A stretch of 64,000 nt of DNA from Euphorbia lathyris (taxonomy: Eukaryota; Streptophyta; Magnoliopsida; Malpighiales; Euphorbiaceae), in NCBI RefSeq assembly GCF_963576675.1, contig NC_088918.1:32459501-32523500 (forward strand), in the 5' to 3' direction. The notes beneath the pieces were generated by a model, which was not told the origin of the DNA, did not search any database, and worked only from the letters and a program-made list of their open reading frames with translations. Position 1 is the first letter of the stretch. The number at the start of each line of letters is the position of its first letter. This document shows, piece by piece, positions 11,599 to 24,860 of this stretch. A program made the translations under genes and the position numbers.

Positions 11599-12953
11599 GC
11601 ATTGATGACAAAGGAAAAAAAAATCTACGTCTGAACAAGTAAATACACATACTAATATTTAAAAAAATTATATATATATATTAGCTATGCATACTTGAGT
11701 TTTAATCTAGCTATGAGCATTATTGATAAAGGAACTCATCACAATAATAAATCTAATATAGAATTTAGTATATACTTTTTTTACAAGATTTGATTAATAT
11801 ATATCACAAATGACTAAATTTCAATATCAAAGGAGAATTGGCAACAACAATGTCGCGAAGCAAGGATGAATAGACAAAATAAGATGTGAGGAAAACGAAA
11901 AATCAATACTGTTTTGGAGCAAGAAGGTTGACATAAGATGGATGATTTTTTATTATCCATGTATATTTTTTTAAAACAATCCTACTAATTATTAACTAAT
12001 TTTGGAAATGTCCTTTAACAATGTACTTTTCAGAAGATGTAATTGTTAATTGCAACAACCTCAGTAGTTTCCGAGAGAATGAATATAAACGAATTCATCT
12101 GCAAGACATAACTAATGGTAATAAAAATAACTATTTGTGCAAAAATAATTTATTATTTTATTTATTAATAATGAATTTAAACCTTCATTTTTGTAGAGAC
12201 GCACTATTTTTCTCCATTATCAATATCAGAACCGTCCTCGCAAAATAACATTTTAAACATTAATGTGTTACAAACAGGTAAGTATTTAGAGTTATAGATT
12301 TGTTTTAAAAATAATTAAATAATTAAATAATTAATATTATTTATTTTTCGTATAACGAGGTTTAAAAACTCCTATACAGGTCTTGATGATAGAGATTATG
12401 GAAACTCCATGTCTGAACAAGTAAATACAAAATGCTATGATCGAAAATCTATTCTATATTTAGCTATGCTCATATATTGATATTTGGACACATTTATTTA
12501 AAAACAAACTTTTTATATCTAAGGAGAATAGAATCTTGCAATGCCGTGAAGCAAGAATGAATAGAAAAAACAAGATACGAGAAAAACGACTCATCAAGAA
12601 TATTTTAGAGCAAGAAGGTATTCAAACAGGTGAGAATTTGAAATAATGAATATTCATTCGCTTTTTCTTAATTTAAAAACTTATCCAATTATTATTTTTA
12701 AACTCATAGCTTATAAGTACAATATGATTTAAATACATTGGACATATAAATTTTATGTATATTTATAGATTAATATATATTATCAATTCAATTCAAATTC
12801 AAATTATGTGTGGAACTATATATTATTTCATTTATTATATACTAATCTAACAATCACCATATGCAGCGAAACATTGTTTTTCTTCATCCTCAACATCTGA
12901 ACAAGTAAAAGATCCAAAAAATATCAACCAAGGTGATAATGACTCTAATCTCG
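11599..12953 (+). repeat. Duplicated small N-terminal exons of the RepHel gene
   Basis: Two kinds of short exon alternate. One ends in SEQ before a GTAAAT donor: 11599-11638, about 12380-12421 (GLDDRDYGNSMSEQ), and a related block at 12868-12953. The other is basic, with the core QCREARMNRKNKIREKRL: about 11832-11931 and 12522-12629; the former has a TGA inside. Further exon-like blocks lie at about 12039-12116 and 12197-12278 (ETHYFSPLSISEPSSQNN). The pattern suggests tandem duplication of an exon pair and decay of the older copy. Confidence 0.55.
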
Positions 12954-13015
12954 GTATAAGTTTTTATTTTTACAATATAGTATTTTCAATTATGTTTGTT
13001 TTTCTCCCACTTTAG

Positions 13016-15942
13016 ATATTTTGGATTTGGGCGCTCTAGAATATTCATGTTCAAATTGTGGCGCACTGATGTGGTTTGATGAGCGAATTCGTAAGAATCA
13101 AAATTGTGTTACACCTGTATTTACACTCTGCTGTGGTGGTGGCAAAGTTAAAATACCATTCCTGAGAGATGTATCAGACACATTGAAGAATCTTCTATTT
13201 GGAATGGATCATAGAAGTAAAACGTTTTTAGAAAACATACGAGCATATAATATGATGTTCTCCTTTACATCAATGGGGGGAAAATTGATTCATCATTGAA
13301 CAACGGAAATGGTCCGTATGTATTTAGACTGAGTGGTCAAAACTGTCATAAGATTGGTAGCCTCCTACCACAAAGTGGGTCAAATCCAAAGTTCGCTCAG
13401 TTATATATCTATGATACTGAAAATGAGATTCCGAACAGAGCAGGATCTATTGGGTATGATTCTAATTGATTTGTTATTACTACCATTATAAAATAAAAAA
13501 ACCTTTAATGAAATATAACATTGATAATTTGTTGTTTACAGTTCTTCAAAATCAAAGAAGGATTTTGACCACTCCATTATTCAAGATCTTCAAACCATGC
13601 TAGACCAGAATAATGTTTTAGCACAATCATTTCGATTAGCTAGGGATAGACTGGAAGCTTATGAATGTCAAGATTTGAAGTTACGTTTGATCGGTGGTAG
13701 AAAAATAGATGGTCGTAGGTATAATTTGCCAAGTGCTTCAGAAGTTGCAGGGTTGATAGTAGGAGATGTTGATACCGCGGAAGACTTTAGAGATATTATA
13801 GTGGAGTCTAAGACTGGTATGCTTAAGAGAATCAATGAGTTGCACCCCTCCTATCTTCCAATGCAATATCCATTGCTTTTTCCACGTGGTGAAGATGGTT
13901 TTCGAAAAGATATTTTGTTTAGTGGAGATAAGAAAGGAAAGAGAGAGACAATTAGTATGCGTGAATTTTTTTGATTCAGGACCCAACAACGAATCAATGA
14001 ACATTCAGCAATTTTGAATTCAAAGAAGTTATTTCAGCAATTTTTGGTTGATGCTTACACAATGATAGAGGCCGAAAGATTGAACTTCATTAGATATAAC
14101 CAAAAACATCTAAGGGCAGATTTATATAAGGGATTATCAGAAGCTGTATTGAGAGGTGAAACCAATCCATCTTCAAGTGGGAAAAGGATCATTCTACCAT
14201 CGTCATATGTTGGTAGTGCCAGGTATATATATTTTCTAAATTATGCTTAATAATTCATATGCTATTTTTAAGATTGTTGAAACACATATGGTATATAAAT
14301 AATTGATACAACGTAATTCTTTAAAATTATTGATATATAAATATCTGCCACTTTTCAAAGGTACATGATACAAAACTACCAAGATGCTATGGCAATATGT
14401 AGATGTATCGGATATCCAGACATCTTTATTACTTTCACATGCAATTCAAAGTGGCCTGAAATTCAAAGATGCATTGAGAAAGATAGCTTGAGACCAGAAG
14501 ATAGGCCTGATATAATAACAAGAGTTTTTAAGATGAAGTTGGATAAGTTTGTTCATGACTTGAAAAATGAGAAAATTTTTGGAAGAGTAAGAGCATGTAA
14601 GACATCATTTTTTTTAAATTACACTTTCTTTATAACGTAGAAAATATATATTACTTTATATACTCATACATGTTTCCTTTTTCCAGTAATTTACACAATT
14701 GAATTCCAGAAACGTGGTCTTCCTCATGCACATATATTGTTATTCTTGCACCCAGAAGATAAGCATCCATCTGGAAAGGACATTGAAAAGATTATTTCTG
14801 CTGAGATTCCTGATATTCTGGAGAAGCCGCAATTATATGATATAGTACAAAAGTTTATGATTCATGGCCCTTGTGGTGTTGATAATGTACACTCGCAGTG
14901 TATGAAAGATGGAAGGTGTACCAAACACTTCCCCAATAAGTTTAATAAGGAGACGACCATTGATGAAAATGGATATCCAGTGTATATGAGAAGGGATAAT
15001 GGGAGGACAGTTGAGAAAAATCACATTCTTCTTGATAATAGATTTGTGGTGCCATACAATAGTCAGTTGTTACTGAAGTTTAATGCTCATATCAATGTCG
15101 AATGGTGCAACCAACATAGGGCGATCAAATATTTGTTCAAGTATATAAACAAAGGTAATGATCGGATAACCACTGCTTTTTATCAGAAAAAGGGACACGG
15201 GGATAATGAAGACATAAAGGATGAAGTTAAAATGTATTATGATTGCAGATACATTTCTCCTTGTGAGGCAGCTTGGAGAATATTTGCATTTCCAATTAAT
15301 TACCGTGAACCTGCTATGGAAAGACTTACATTTCATCTTCCAGATCAACAAAGTATCATATTTCATGATGATGATCCAATTGAGGATGTTGTAAAAAAAG
15401 GTGGCGAAGTACAAACTATGTTTTTGCAATGGATGAAAGCAAATGAGGAATACCCAGAAGCAAGACAATTGACTTATGTTGAGTTTCCAAATAAGTTTGT
15501 TTGGAAAGTAGTTGAATTAAACGATCACACTTCCAACGCAGTAAAAAAGATCAAGAAATGGTGTCCTAGACAACGCGGACTGAATGTAGGTAGAATATTT
15601 TACGTCCATCCTGGGGCAGGAGAATTATATTATCTAAGAATATTGTTGAATGTTGTAAAAGGGCCAACCAAATATGATGACATAAAAATAGTGAATGGTG
15701 TTTTATACCCCACTTTTAAAGAGGCGTGCTTGGCATTGGGTTTACTTGATGATGATAAAGAGTACATATATGCAATAGAAGAAGCATCTTTTTGGGGGAC
15801 AGGTCATTTTCTTCGCTTATTGTTTGCTTCTTTGTTGTTTTCTAACTGCATCACAAGCCCTGAAATAGTTTGAAATCAGACATGGCAACGTCTTTCCGAT
15901 GACATTCTACATTGTCAACGAAATCTCCTTAATAATCCAGGT
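13016..15942 (+). pseudogene. RepHel Rep (HUH nuclease) region
   Basis: This part holds a Cys-rich segment (CSNCGALMWFDERI) and the Helitron_like_N region, then the HUH motif GLPHAHILLFL (exon from about 14687). The tyrosine motif region follows as KYLFKYINKG at 15127-15156. These are the nicking-site residues of Helitron Rep proteins: the His pair binds metal and the Tyr pair attacks DNA. Conserved blocks NELHPSYLPMQYPLLFPRG and FMIHGPCGVDN are present. The reading frame shifts by one base near 13278, and TGA codons occur at 13972 and 15871. Between the lesions all blocks are collinear with the family. Confidence 0.85.
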
Positions 15943-16051
15943 GATACATTTTAGGCTACATTAATTTCCAAACATATATACATAATATAATCGTACAACT
16001 AAGTAATGTAGAAGTAAAATATTTACTAATATTGCATATTTCTTTTTATAG

Positions 16052-17715
16052 ATCTACTGATGAACGATGAGCAATTGAAGAACCTCACACTTTTTGAGAT
16101 AGAGAAAATCTTGAATAGAAATGGAAGAAGCTTGAGGGATTACCCTGCATTACCATTCCCAGATGTAGATCTTATCCATGAAGGACACAATAGTCTCATT
16201 CAAGATGAACTTCGTTACGATAGACGGTCTTTGGCAGAAGAAAGTCAAAATCTTATGTTGTTGTTGAACAATGATCAAAGAATAGTTTTCCAAACAATCA
16301 TTGATGCAATAGGAAAGAAAGATGGTGGAGTTTTTTTTGTTTATGGATATGGAGGTACTGGAAAGACATTCATATGGAGAACTCTTTCATCTGTTTTAAG
16401 ATCCGAAGGTGATATTGTCCTCACAGTAGCGTCAAGCGGAATAGCTTCACTTCTTATGCCTGGTGGCAGAACTGCACATTCAAGGTTTGGTATACCCATT
16501 ATTATAAATGAAGATTCAACTTGCAACATCAAGCAAGGAAGTCCTTTGGCCGAGCTAATTATTAGAGCACGACTTATTATATGGGATGAGGCGCCAATGG
16601 TACATAAACATTGTTTTGAAGCTTTTGACAGAACTTTACGAGATATCCTACGGTTTCATAACAGTAATAGCATGAATTTGCCATTTGGTGGAAAAGTGGT
16701 TGTTTTTGGTGGAGACTTCAGACAAATATTGCCTGTCATTCCAAAAGGCAGTAGACAAAATATAGTATCAGCTACTATAAATGCTTCTTATTTGTGGAAA
16801 TACTGTAAAGTGCTTAAGCTAACAAAGAACATGCGACTTCAATCTGGGGACACACTTAAAGATACAGAAGAGTTAAGATGGTTTTCTGAATGGATTTTAA
16901 GCATTGGGAATGGAACCGTTGGTGAGCCAAATGATGGTGAAGTTACATTTTGCATACCTGAAGATTTGCTCATTAAAGATACAGGGGATCCAATTGGAGC
17001 AATTGTCCAAAGCACATATCCAAGTTTGTTGGAGAATAGCGCCGATCCAAAGTACTTACAAGAACGTGCAATTCTTGCACCAACATTGGATATTGTAAAT
17101 AGAGTGAATGAATTCATGTTGTCTGCTTGGCCGGGTGATGAAGTATGCTATTTAAGTTCAGATACTATTTGCCGAGTTGAAAATGCGTCATCAAGCCAGG
17201 ATGATGTCTACACTCCAGAATTTCTAAATAGTATAAAATCCTCGGGTTTGCCGAATCACAAGTTAAAATTGAAAATTGGAATACCTGTTATGCTACTTCG
17301 TAATATAGATCAAACTTCAGGCTTATGTAATGGCACCCGTTTAGTGATAACTCAATTAGGAAAACATGTCATTGAAGCAAGGAAAATTACAGGTTGTAAT
17401 ATTGGACAAAAGGTTTTCATTGCTCGACTTGCTTTGACCCCTTTAGATATAAAATTACCATTCAGATTTCAACGAAGACAGTATCCATTAGTTGTCTGCT
17501 TTGCCATGACAATAAATAAAAGCCAAGGTCAATCGCTTGCACATGTTGGATTATATCTCCCTCGATCAGTTTTTAGTCATGGTCAAATGTATGTAGCAGT
17601 TTCTAGAGTTGCAAGTAAAAGAGGTTTGAAAATCCTTATTTGTGATGAGGAAAATAAAACAAAAAATTGTACTCAGAATGTAGTTTTTAAGGAAGTTTTT
17701 AATAATATCGATTGA
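16052..17715 (+). pseudogene. RepHel helicase region (PIF1-like), open but in a broken gene
   Basis: This is the last exon, opening after TTTTTATAG|ATCTACTG. It contains Walker [10 protein letters not shown], Walker [21 protein letters not shown], the TKNMRL block, and the C-terminal [13 protein letters not shown] and MYVAVSRV motifs. This is a full set of superfamily 1B PIF1-type helicase motifs and the exon ends at a natural stop. The helicase is expected to unwind DNA during rolling-circle transposition. No lesion is seen in this exon. Confidence 0.9.
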
Positions 17716-17873
17716 ATCGTTTATTATATTAGTTATACTTTAAATAAATTTATTTAATATTTTGTAATTTATAAGTATACAATTATTTCCTACATAATAT
17801 TGCAAATATATAATAGATGTTTATAATAAAATTATAATGAAAAAAATATATTTTAATGAAAATGAAAAAAGTT

Positions 17874-17900
17874 CCGTGCATTGCACGGGTCTAAATCTAG
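17874..17900 (+). other. Helitron 3' terminal hairpin and CTAG end
   Basis: CCGTGC (17874-17879) and GCACGG (17883-17888) form a 6-bp stem with a 3-nt loop. Twelve bases later the element ends in CTAG, followed by T. This is the expected Helitron termination signal. Confidence 0.85.
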
Positions 17901-18713
17901 TAATATGATATCTAACATTAAAATATATTAATTGAAAAATATATAGAAAAAGTCATACAACTTTGCTTCGGTATGCATATCTCATGATACCTAGTGTATT
18001 CAAAACCAAACAAATCCATTGAACACAAACAAAGAAACATAAAATAATAACAATTATAATAATAACAATAATAATAGTAGTAGTAGAAGCAAAAACAATT
18101 AACTAAAAAAGAGAACTTAATATTAAAAACAAACAAAACAACTATAGGAGTGAGTATTGATTCTTTTCGGTTAGTAACCGGACCAAACTATCAGTTAATC
18201 AAATCGAAATATGTTCTATTTTCATAATCAAATCGGATCGATTAAGATTGATAACCAAATATTACCAAAACTATAATATTTTTGTTTGGTTACCGACTAA
18301 ATAACCGAAAACTCATCATATTTCATTTATTATAAATTTTATTTCATTTATTTTCAAATACTATATGTACAAAAATTACAACATACCTATTGTAAGGCCC
18401 ATTATATAATGTTAATAATGTCAATATCTAAAGGCAAAAATAAAAGAAATAACAATTAAACTTATCTAATAAAAGTAACAGGAGAATATCAATTTCACAT
18501 TAATAAAAAGTTATAAAAACAATAGAAACCCAAGAAAACTAGGCCACTGAACTGATACTTACTAGTGGCTATCTATACTTATGGGCATTTTCATCCGTAA
18601 AAATAAATATTTAGTCATACTTAACTACATATTGATATTATCATCCATAAAAAGTAACCTTACTAGACATTTTTATCCACAAAACTTAAAATTCAAGAGA
18701 ATTATATTAACGA

Positions 18714-20052
18714 GAGAAAAGTAAAAAAAAAATAAACTTTGTGGTTTGATCGATTGCAAACATAATTTATGTGGTTTAAAATTTGATAAATATATATTTT
18801 AAGATTGATTTCGGTGTTAAAAAACAAATCAAAATGATAGTTAAAGGTCAAATGAGTATTTTTGTATTCATATTTATTTCTTTTATAATTTATTTATTTT
18901 CTATACAATCACTATCTTACACCTCATTTCTCTCTCGTCAAAATACTTATCGAAGAAAAAGACTTTGTTTTTGTCAAAAATAGATTCCATTCTCCATTAG
19001 TCATTACTCATTGTAAAAACCTTTGCTTTTTTTGTTGTTGTTAAAAAGCTAATAGATTTATGCTACAGTGGAGTGATTTTCTTCTATGATCCAAAGTAGG
19101 TTGAACCTTCTCCATTAACTTAGTCATTTTGTTCTTTAATAGCATAAACATGTTTTTGTAATCTTAGTAACAGTATTAAATATTATGAAAAAACAATATT
19201 AAATATTATTCCATCCGTTCCACAATAGATGTCTTTCTAAAGAACTTTTTTTGTTCCACAATACATGATATTTTATTTCAATCTATGCACATTAATTTAC
19301 TTTTACCAAATATACCTCTATTTAAGTTGATTTTTTGTCTTGTGAATAGATAAATTTACCAGTGGATGCAATTAATATAAGAGTAACAAAGTCTTTTACT
19401 TAAAATTAATTGCATTTCTTAATTAGTGTGCATTAACCTTAAAAGACATGTATTGTGGAATAGAGGGAGTATGTCTTTTCAATTCAATTTTGGATGGTTT
19501 GATCGTTAAGATTTAGGAGGTGAATCTGCTTCTAGAGAAATTTAATTGCGTTCTTTCGACTTAATTAGAGTTTTTTTTATCCTTGGTTATTATCACGATT
19601 ATACATGTGAAAGAGATAAATAGACTAAATTGCATTACAATTGATTCATCATGTCTGAGAAGCTGAAACTAAAGTTCGAGAATTTGTGGAAACACCATGT
19701 TTTCTCATTTGTTATTTGTGCTCAGCTTCACTTGAAACTTCTTCAATTTTGTTTATGGATACATGTTAGTATACTTCTTCAATAGGTGAGTATTGAGGAG
19801 AGAGATAGTTTGAGGAGAGAGAAATATAAATGTATAGAAAAAAAATAAAAAATAAATTATAAAATAAATAAATATAAAGACAAAAATACCCTTAACTTTT
19901 ACTGTTATTTTGACTTTTTTTAACACGGTAAGTTAGTTTGGACTATCTTATTAATGGAATCAACCTCAATGTATATGTTTGTCAACTTTTAAACCACGTA
20001 TATTATGTTTGCAAATCGACCAAACCATAATGTTTATTATTGTACTTTTTCT
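18714..20052. mobile_element. Mutator-like element with about 250-bp inverted repeats
   Basis: Long imperfect inverted arms (about 18714-18975 and 19770-20052) start GAGAAAAGTA and share TTTGCAAACATAAT and TGGTTTAAAA blocks. The flanks TATTAACGA (18705-18713) and TATTAACAA (20053-20061) are a 9-bp target duplication with one change. No transposase is seen. A Stowaway MITE sits inside. Confidence 0.72.
19209..19469. mobile_element. Stowaway MITE
   Basis: The inverted ends TTCCATCCGTTCCACAATAG and, reversed, CTCCCTCTATTCCACAATAC are flanked by TA on both sides (19207-19208, 19470-19471). At 261 bp with no ORF it fits the Tc1/mariner-derived Stowaway group. Confidence 0.85.
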
Positions 20053-20489
20053 TATTAACAAAAACTTTCCATCAAAAAATATTTTCATGCATTTTCAATC
20101 TCAAAGACCACTAACCAGCCCTACTTGACTCGACTTGGACCTGAAAATTTTAAAAGAAACAACAGTATTAATATAAAATTAATTAAACGCTCAACAAAGC
20201 AATGAAATACTTAAAAAAATAGAATTGAATACGGTTAAAACATATAAAATTAAGCAATAAAACATTATAAAACAAATCGATAGGTACATGATACAAAAGG
20301 AAGATAATCAAGTTTAAAGTTTAAATATTCTTGTTACTACTTAAAGCCGACTCACACGCACCGTCAGTACTGATGTTAGCTTTTGCAAACTCCAAAAAAG
20401 GAAAAAGAACAAGAAATTGTTAGTAAATTCTATTGAAATACAATCTTCATATGAGAAGTTATTAAAAGAACTAGACAGAAAGTAGAAAA

Positions 20490-21449
20490 TACCGTTTTCA
20501 AGCCTTTCCATTTCACTCAAGTCTTCTTCCACAAATATAGGTTGAGATGAAGTTTTGAGCATATCTTGGGTACATACTCCATAATTTTAGGAGATAGAGA
20601 ACTCTTATATGGATCAAGTATACTCTCATGTCGATGCTAAAGGCAAACTCAAAAGCAACTCTTGAAATTGGGACAACCAACAGATCTCATATCATTTGAG
20701 AAATAACGGAAAATCTAGTTAAATTGACCTTCCACCCCATCAAAATATCAAAGTTTGTGGAATCATCCTGCAGTTCTTCATTCAAATACAATTCAAACTC
20801 ACATTTTCTAGGATCACTACCGCCATCCTCAATTCTTTGCTTCTTGTATATGCTTTTATAAAAATTTCTTGACACTTTTCTTCCCACCAGTACCCACCTT
20901 ATTCACTAGTTGAGTTTCATTCACACTTAAATTTTCAATTGTTGGTGGATTGAGAAGACTTTTGTACTCGTGATACAAATTAAACAATGAAGACTCAATA
21001 TTAAAAATAGTACTTTTCCTTTCTCCATTCCAGAAATGTGAATAAAGGAAATTCGCAAGGATGTGCATATGTCAGTGATAATACTAATTCTTTGACCATT
21101 CTTTTTAAAGTAGGTTTTCAATTTCATCTTTTCATCCATGTACATTTGATAGCAATCCTTATTAAATGACCAACGAGATGGAACCTTGTACCTATGACAA
21201 GTAGTGGCCATGCCATAAACTTTGTAAGACTTCCCCTTAACAAATCTAAAAGGCAATGCACCAATTACAGTCAGTTTTTCAATGGACTCTCTAACTAACA
21301 GAGGATCAAACTTCCAACAAGTTAAGTTCCATATTATCATTATTTGTTGCTTTAGAAGTCGTAATTGATTGTAAAGACAATTGCTTTTGATGAGTTTCTA
21401 TACTACTAAGATTTTTCAAACAAGAATTAGCATGATTGTGCAATGAAGC
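20490..21449 (-). pseudogene. hAT transposase, middle and C-terminal piece
   Basis: Reading down the minus strand from 21449: the end of the BED zinc finger (LHNHANSC), the start of the catalytic domain (LPFRFVKGKSYK, DCYQMYMDEKMKLK), then a jump to SLFNLYHEYKSLL, which follows the catalytic core in relatives. The hAT dimerisation domain comes next (CEFELYLNEELQDD, NFDILMGWKVN, then LDPYKSSLSPKIME in another frame) and the tail SSQPIFVEEDLSEMERLEN. The central core of the catalytic domain is deleted near 21065, and frames shift near 21320 and twice below 20690. The 5' boundary is the insertion point of the LTR element. Confidence 0.85.
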
Positions 21450-22993
21450 TGTTAGCGATATTTTCGAAATATGCTAATTTCAACCTTGTCACGTGTGGTT
21501 AGGGTGCGGGCGTGCCAGAGAAATTATTTATCAATTATTAAAGACGGATAAGTTTGTGAAATTGTGCGCCGAAAATATGAATTCTAATCGAAGCGATTGG
21601 AGAGGGACGCAAGGATTGAAAAAGTCCCTCTTGGGTCTCTAGCGCTGTTATAAAAACTTTGCTAGATTAATTATTTTGATTTAAGCTAAGCGTATAAATT
21701 GAAGATGGGTAAAATAAAGAAATTAAATGTGTGAAATTGACACGAGATTTGGTGAAAAAATTGGTATTTTATTGATTTGATCAAGGTTTGAATACATATG
21801 TTCAAAAAGCATGGAATTGAAAACGAATTACAATTGAAAGATTTCTATACTAAACATATAGACAATCAATTGAATTGGAAAAAAACAAATCAATACAAGA
21901 AATTGAAATGCAATTAAAATAAAATTGAAATTCAACGACAAACTCGGAGCCACAATAGCTATCTCAGCTAGACGTTGAACTTTGATGTCGGCTTGAAATC
22001 CTCGGATGCACCACGGTCGGTTGGGCCCGTATGGTATACGATCTTGGCAATATCAAAACGTGTGGTAGGCAAATGGGGCAGATTTAACCCTTGACTTTGG
22101 TGGGATCGATTGAGTGCTTAAGGACTCGGAATTAGACGAGTAAATAGGCTAAACTTAATTTAAGAAAGTGAGGAACAAACTTCTTTAAGGGACCGAAGGC
22201 TAAAACAGACTCTAAATGGACGAAATTGGGAGTTGAAAATAACTGGTTGAATCTGGGAAATTCTGGAAACATAATATCTACAAGAATTTGGGCTGTAAAG
22301 ATTGGCTTGTAACTTTTGTTGAAGGGATTGAAAGCAAAAAATGAATTTAAATGGACGAAATTGGGCTTTGAAAATATTTGGACGAATCTGGAAAATTAAT
22401 TTGAAAATAGAATTCTAGCTAAGGATTAAGCAAACTAAAGGCTTATGAATGCTAAATTGAATTGAAAAAACTTGGAAAAAGGCTATTGGAACTTGAATTA
22501 AAGCTAAAATTAAGCTAAAAGAAGGAATTAAAGCTAAGAAAAATGAAGAACAAAGAGGAAGAACTCAAGAACTAAGAACTAAGAATAGAGAGCATTGGAA
22601 GGGACCTTAGGAATGGGTTTTTGTTGTGTTGAGTGAGTGAATAATTATGAAGAATGGAGGGTCTATTTATAGCATTTTGAGATGGCATTTTGAGTAATTA
22701 ATCACCAACTAACCCTTATTTTTCTCTCTAATTTTGACCACTAACTTGCCACCTCACTAACTTCCTCAACCTCCACAAACCACCACTAACTTCCATGCCA
22801 CATCACCCCACTACCTTGTGGTTAGAGAGACTTTTAAGGCTTGGGCCTAGGTGTGGGGATGGGCTAGGCTTCGTAGGTTAGCTCGTGGTTGTGTTCGGGT
22901 GCATTTGGAGAAGTCGGATGGACCGAAATGTCTTTCGGACGAGGATTGGCATCCAGGTCGCCGAGCTGACAACCACCTCACCGAGCTAAAGGT

Positions 22994-23047
<54 letters not shown>

Positions 23048-23158
23048 ATTTTTCATCCTTTTTATTTCTTTTATTTAGAAAAATGGAAACTATACCCTAA
23101 AATTAAATATAAGCTTTCTATATACATGAAAATAAAATTTATTTATTTTGGGCCAACA
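21450..23158 (-). repeat. LARD 3' LTR
   Basis: 1709-bp LTR. On the minus strand it begins TGTTGGCCC at 23158, has a TATAAATA box at 22671-22664, and ends CGCTAACA at 21450. It contains a (TA)n run at 22999-23043. It lacks a block of about 75 bp present in the other LTR near 27993-28065. Confidence 0.88.
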
Positions 23159-23176
23159 ATTGCCCCCCTCTTTTGT
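23159..23176 (-). promoter_or_regulatory. LARD polypurine tract
   Basis: On the minus strand CAAAAGAGGGGGGCAAT runs directly into the LTR start TGTTGG. This is the plus-strand priming site of the element and fixes its orientation. Confidence 0.8.
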
Positions 23177-24860
23177 GTATAAATTGACTAGGATTGAAAA
23201 TTTGTACACAAAAGAATGTATTTAGGATTTTTTGAACCAATTTTTTTTTTCTTTCTTTCCTTTTTTTTATTTTGCTTCGTTTTTTTTTTCATAAGAGCCT
23301 CGTTTGAGCTCATGGATTTTTTTTACTCTTTTTTTTGTGAAAATGTGAGAAATAAAGCAGGAAAATTACAACTTGAAAACGTAATTTAAACAAACAAAAC
23401 AAAGTAATATATACAACGAAATTAATCGAGATAATTATGCAAAAATAATAAATAATAACAAACTTGACCTCGTGACCTGATGAATGGTCTTAGTGGTCAG
23501 AATAAATTTAAGAAAATGGTTGTTCAGAACAGTTGTTTGATGGGATTAAATTTGATTTGTGATCAAATAAATACCAAAAGCTTGGTTCTGAGATAATTGA
23601 TACTTTAGAATAAGGGATTGCTTCTGAAAATGATATGGAAATGGTTTGTAACAAGAGAATGGCTCGTAATTTGGAGTTTGAAGGATTTCAGGTTAATGAA
23701 AAATAACTTGTAGCTATAATAATGATGAAAATTAATTGGCCACAATTGGCTTGAATTGAGGAGTGGATAATGTTTATCCAAGCTAAATGGACTTCTAGAA
23801 TAACCAAATTGGACTTTGTTGGATTGGATGTTGAAATTGGACGTGTTGGAATCATTTTAAAATTTGAAGGGCTCAAATGAAATTTTGCCAATTAATTGAG
23901 AAAGAAATACACAAGTTATTTGATGTAAGACAAATCAAATGACAATGGGGTGATTTCGAGTGAGAAAATTGGGGTTATAAGAAATCTTTTTGAGTGAAAT
24001 AAAAGTTGAGAGTCATAATTTGGATATCAACGAAGAGATTGAGATTGGTTTTGAAGGAAAATGTGGCTTATGGCGGCCGAAATCAATTTTGGAAAAAAAG
24101 GCTAACCAGAACAGTTGTTTGATGGAGATTATGATTTTGAGATCAATAATTTCCAAAATCTTGGTTCTGGGTATTTTATTTAATTGGAATCAACTAATCG
24201 ATTGCAAATACGATTTAGAAAAGGGTAATAATTGAGTGTTCCGGTTTGTGAGCTAGAGCTCGAAGCAAATGAAGAATATGACAATGGCAGATTATGAGAT
24301 GAATAAAATTAATCAAAATCAATGATTAGGAATCGTGTATTAGACTTAAACTAAGATATTTGAATCATCAGATGACAATTATATAGAATAGAATTGGAGA
24401 AAAAATTTATTGGAAGACATGAATTTAACTGATCTTTTGAACTGAATTTGAGAAACTGGGATTTGAAGATTACGAATTTGAACCTAGAATTGAAGGTTGT
24501 CCTTGTTAAAGAAGAAGTAATGAAAGTACTCGTATCTACCTTCAAACTGGCTTTGTTTTCTTCTTTTTTTTCGTCTCACACAACATGTATGGTTAGTAAC
24601 ACGGTGTGTGGATTTTTTTTATTATATATATGATTTTTTATGAACGCAAAAATAACAATATATTTGCTAGTTAATTAACCTATTTACAAAGCGAACAACT
24701 AAAGAGATGAAAAAACAAAAATAGAAAATATGAACAAAATGAAAACACGTACAAAAATAATTTATTTTGAAAACTGAAATTTTTTTTTTTTTTTTGCCGA
24801 CAGAAATGCCAACTTATTTTGGCCACGAATGGTCTTATGGGCTATGTTGTAAGTACAAAA
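23177..24860 (-). other. LARD internal non-coding part
   Basis: No convincing ORF. Two related blocks share CAGAACAGTTGTTTGATGG and CTTGGTTCTG, at about 23527-23596 and 24108-24170, so an internal duplication may exist. Confidence 0.4.

Larger units (their letters stand above)
8483..17715 (+). pseudogene. Helitron Rep/PIF1-helicase gene (RepHel), broken
   Basis: This is the rolling-circle transposase gene of the Helitron: an HUH-type Rep nuclease domain followed by a PIF1-like helicase. The first exon (8483-8642, MDMCYNQMISS, then a Lys/Arg-rich helix) is separated from the rest by the minus-strand Helitron at 8945-11088. Small N-terminal exons lie at 11599-12953. The conserved part runs from 13016 to 17715 with introns near 13455-13541, 14223-14360, 14596-14686 and 15943-16051. 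Lesions are a one-base loss in an A-run near 13278, TGA at 13972-13974, and TGA at 15871-15873 where relatives have Trp. The helicase exon itself is open to its natural stop. The promoter is repeat copy 2. Confidence 0.82.
602..17900 (+). mobile_element. Large Helitron carrying RPA-like and Rep/helicase genes
   Basis: The element starts with TCTCTTATATATATAAAGC after A601 and ends with CTAG before T17901, the A/T insertion pattern of Helitrons. The first 120 bases contain a conserved-looking plant Helitron 5' segment (GATGTGGCAACCTCAG, then AACGTGTCAA). The 3' end has the usual short hairpin 12 nt before CTAG. Between the ends lie an RPA70-like gene and a Rep plus PIF1-type helicase gene, both on the plus strand, which is the gene content known for autonomous plant Helitrons. 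The length of 17.3 kb is partly due to later insertions: a MITE at 5597-6187, a hAT-type MITE at 6674-7376 and a minus-strand Helitron at 8945-11088. The helicase gene is broken, so the copy is probably not autonomous now. TC also occurs at 604, so the exact first base is uncertain by 2 nt. Confidence 0.85.

Noticed and set aside
22851..23078. ORF in the LARD LTR, repeated at 28599-28937
   Set aside because: It runs through the (TA)n microsatellite and lies antisense within an LTR, so it is chance.
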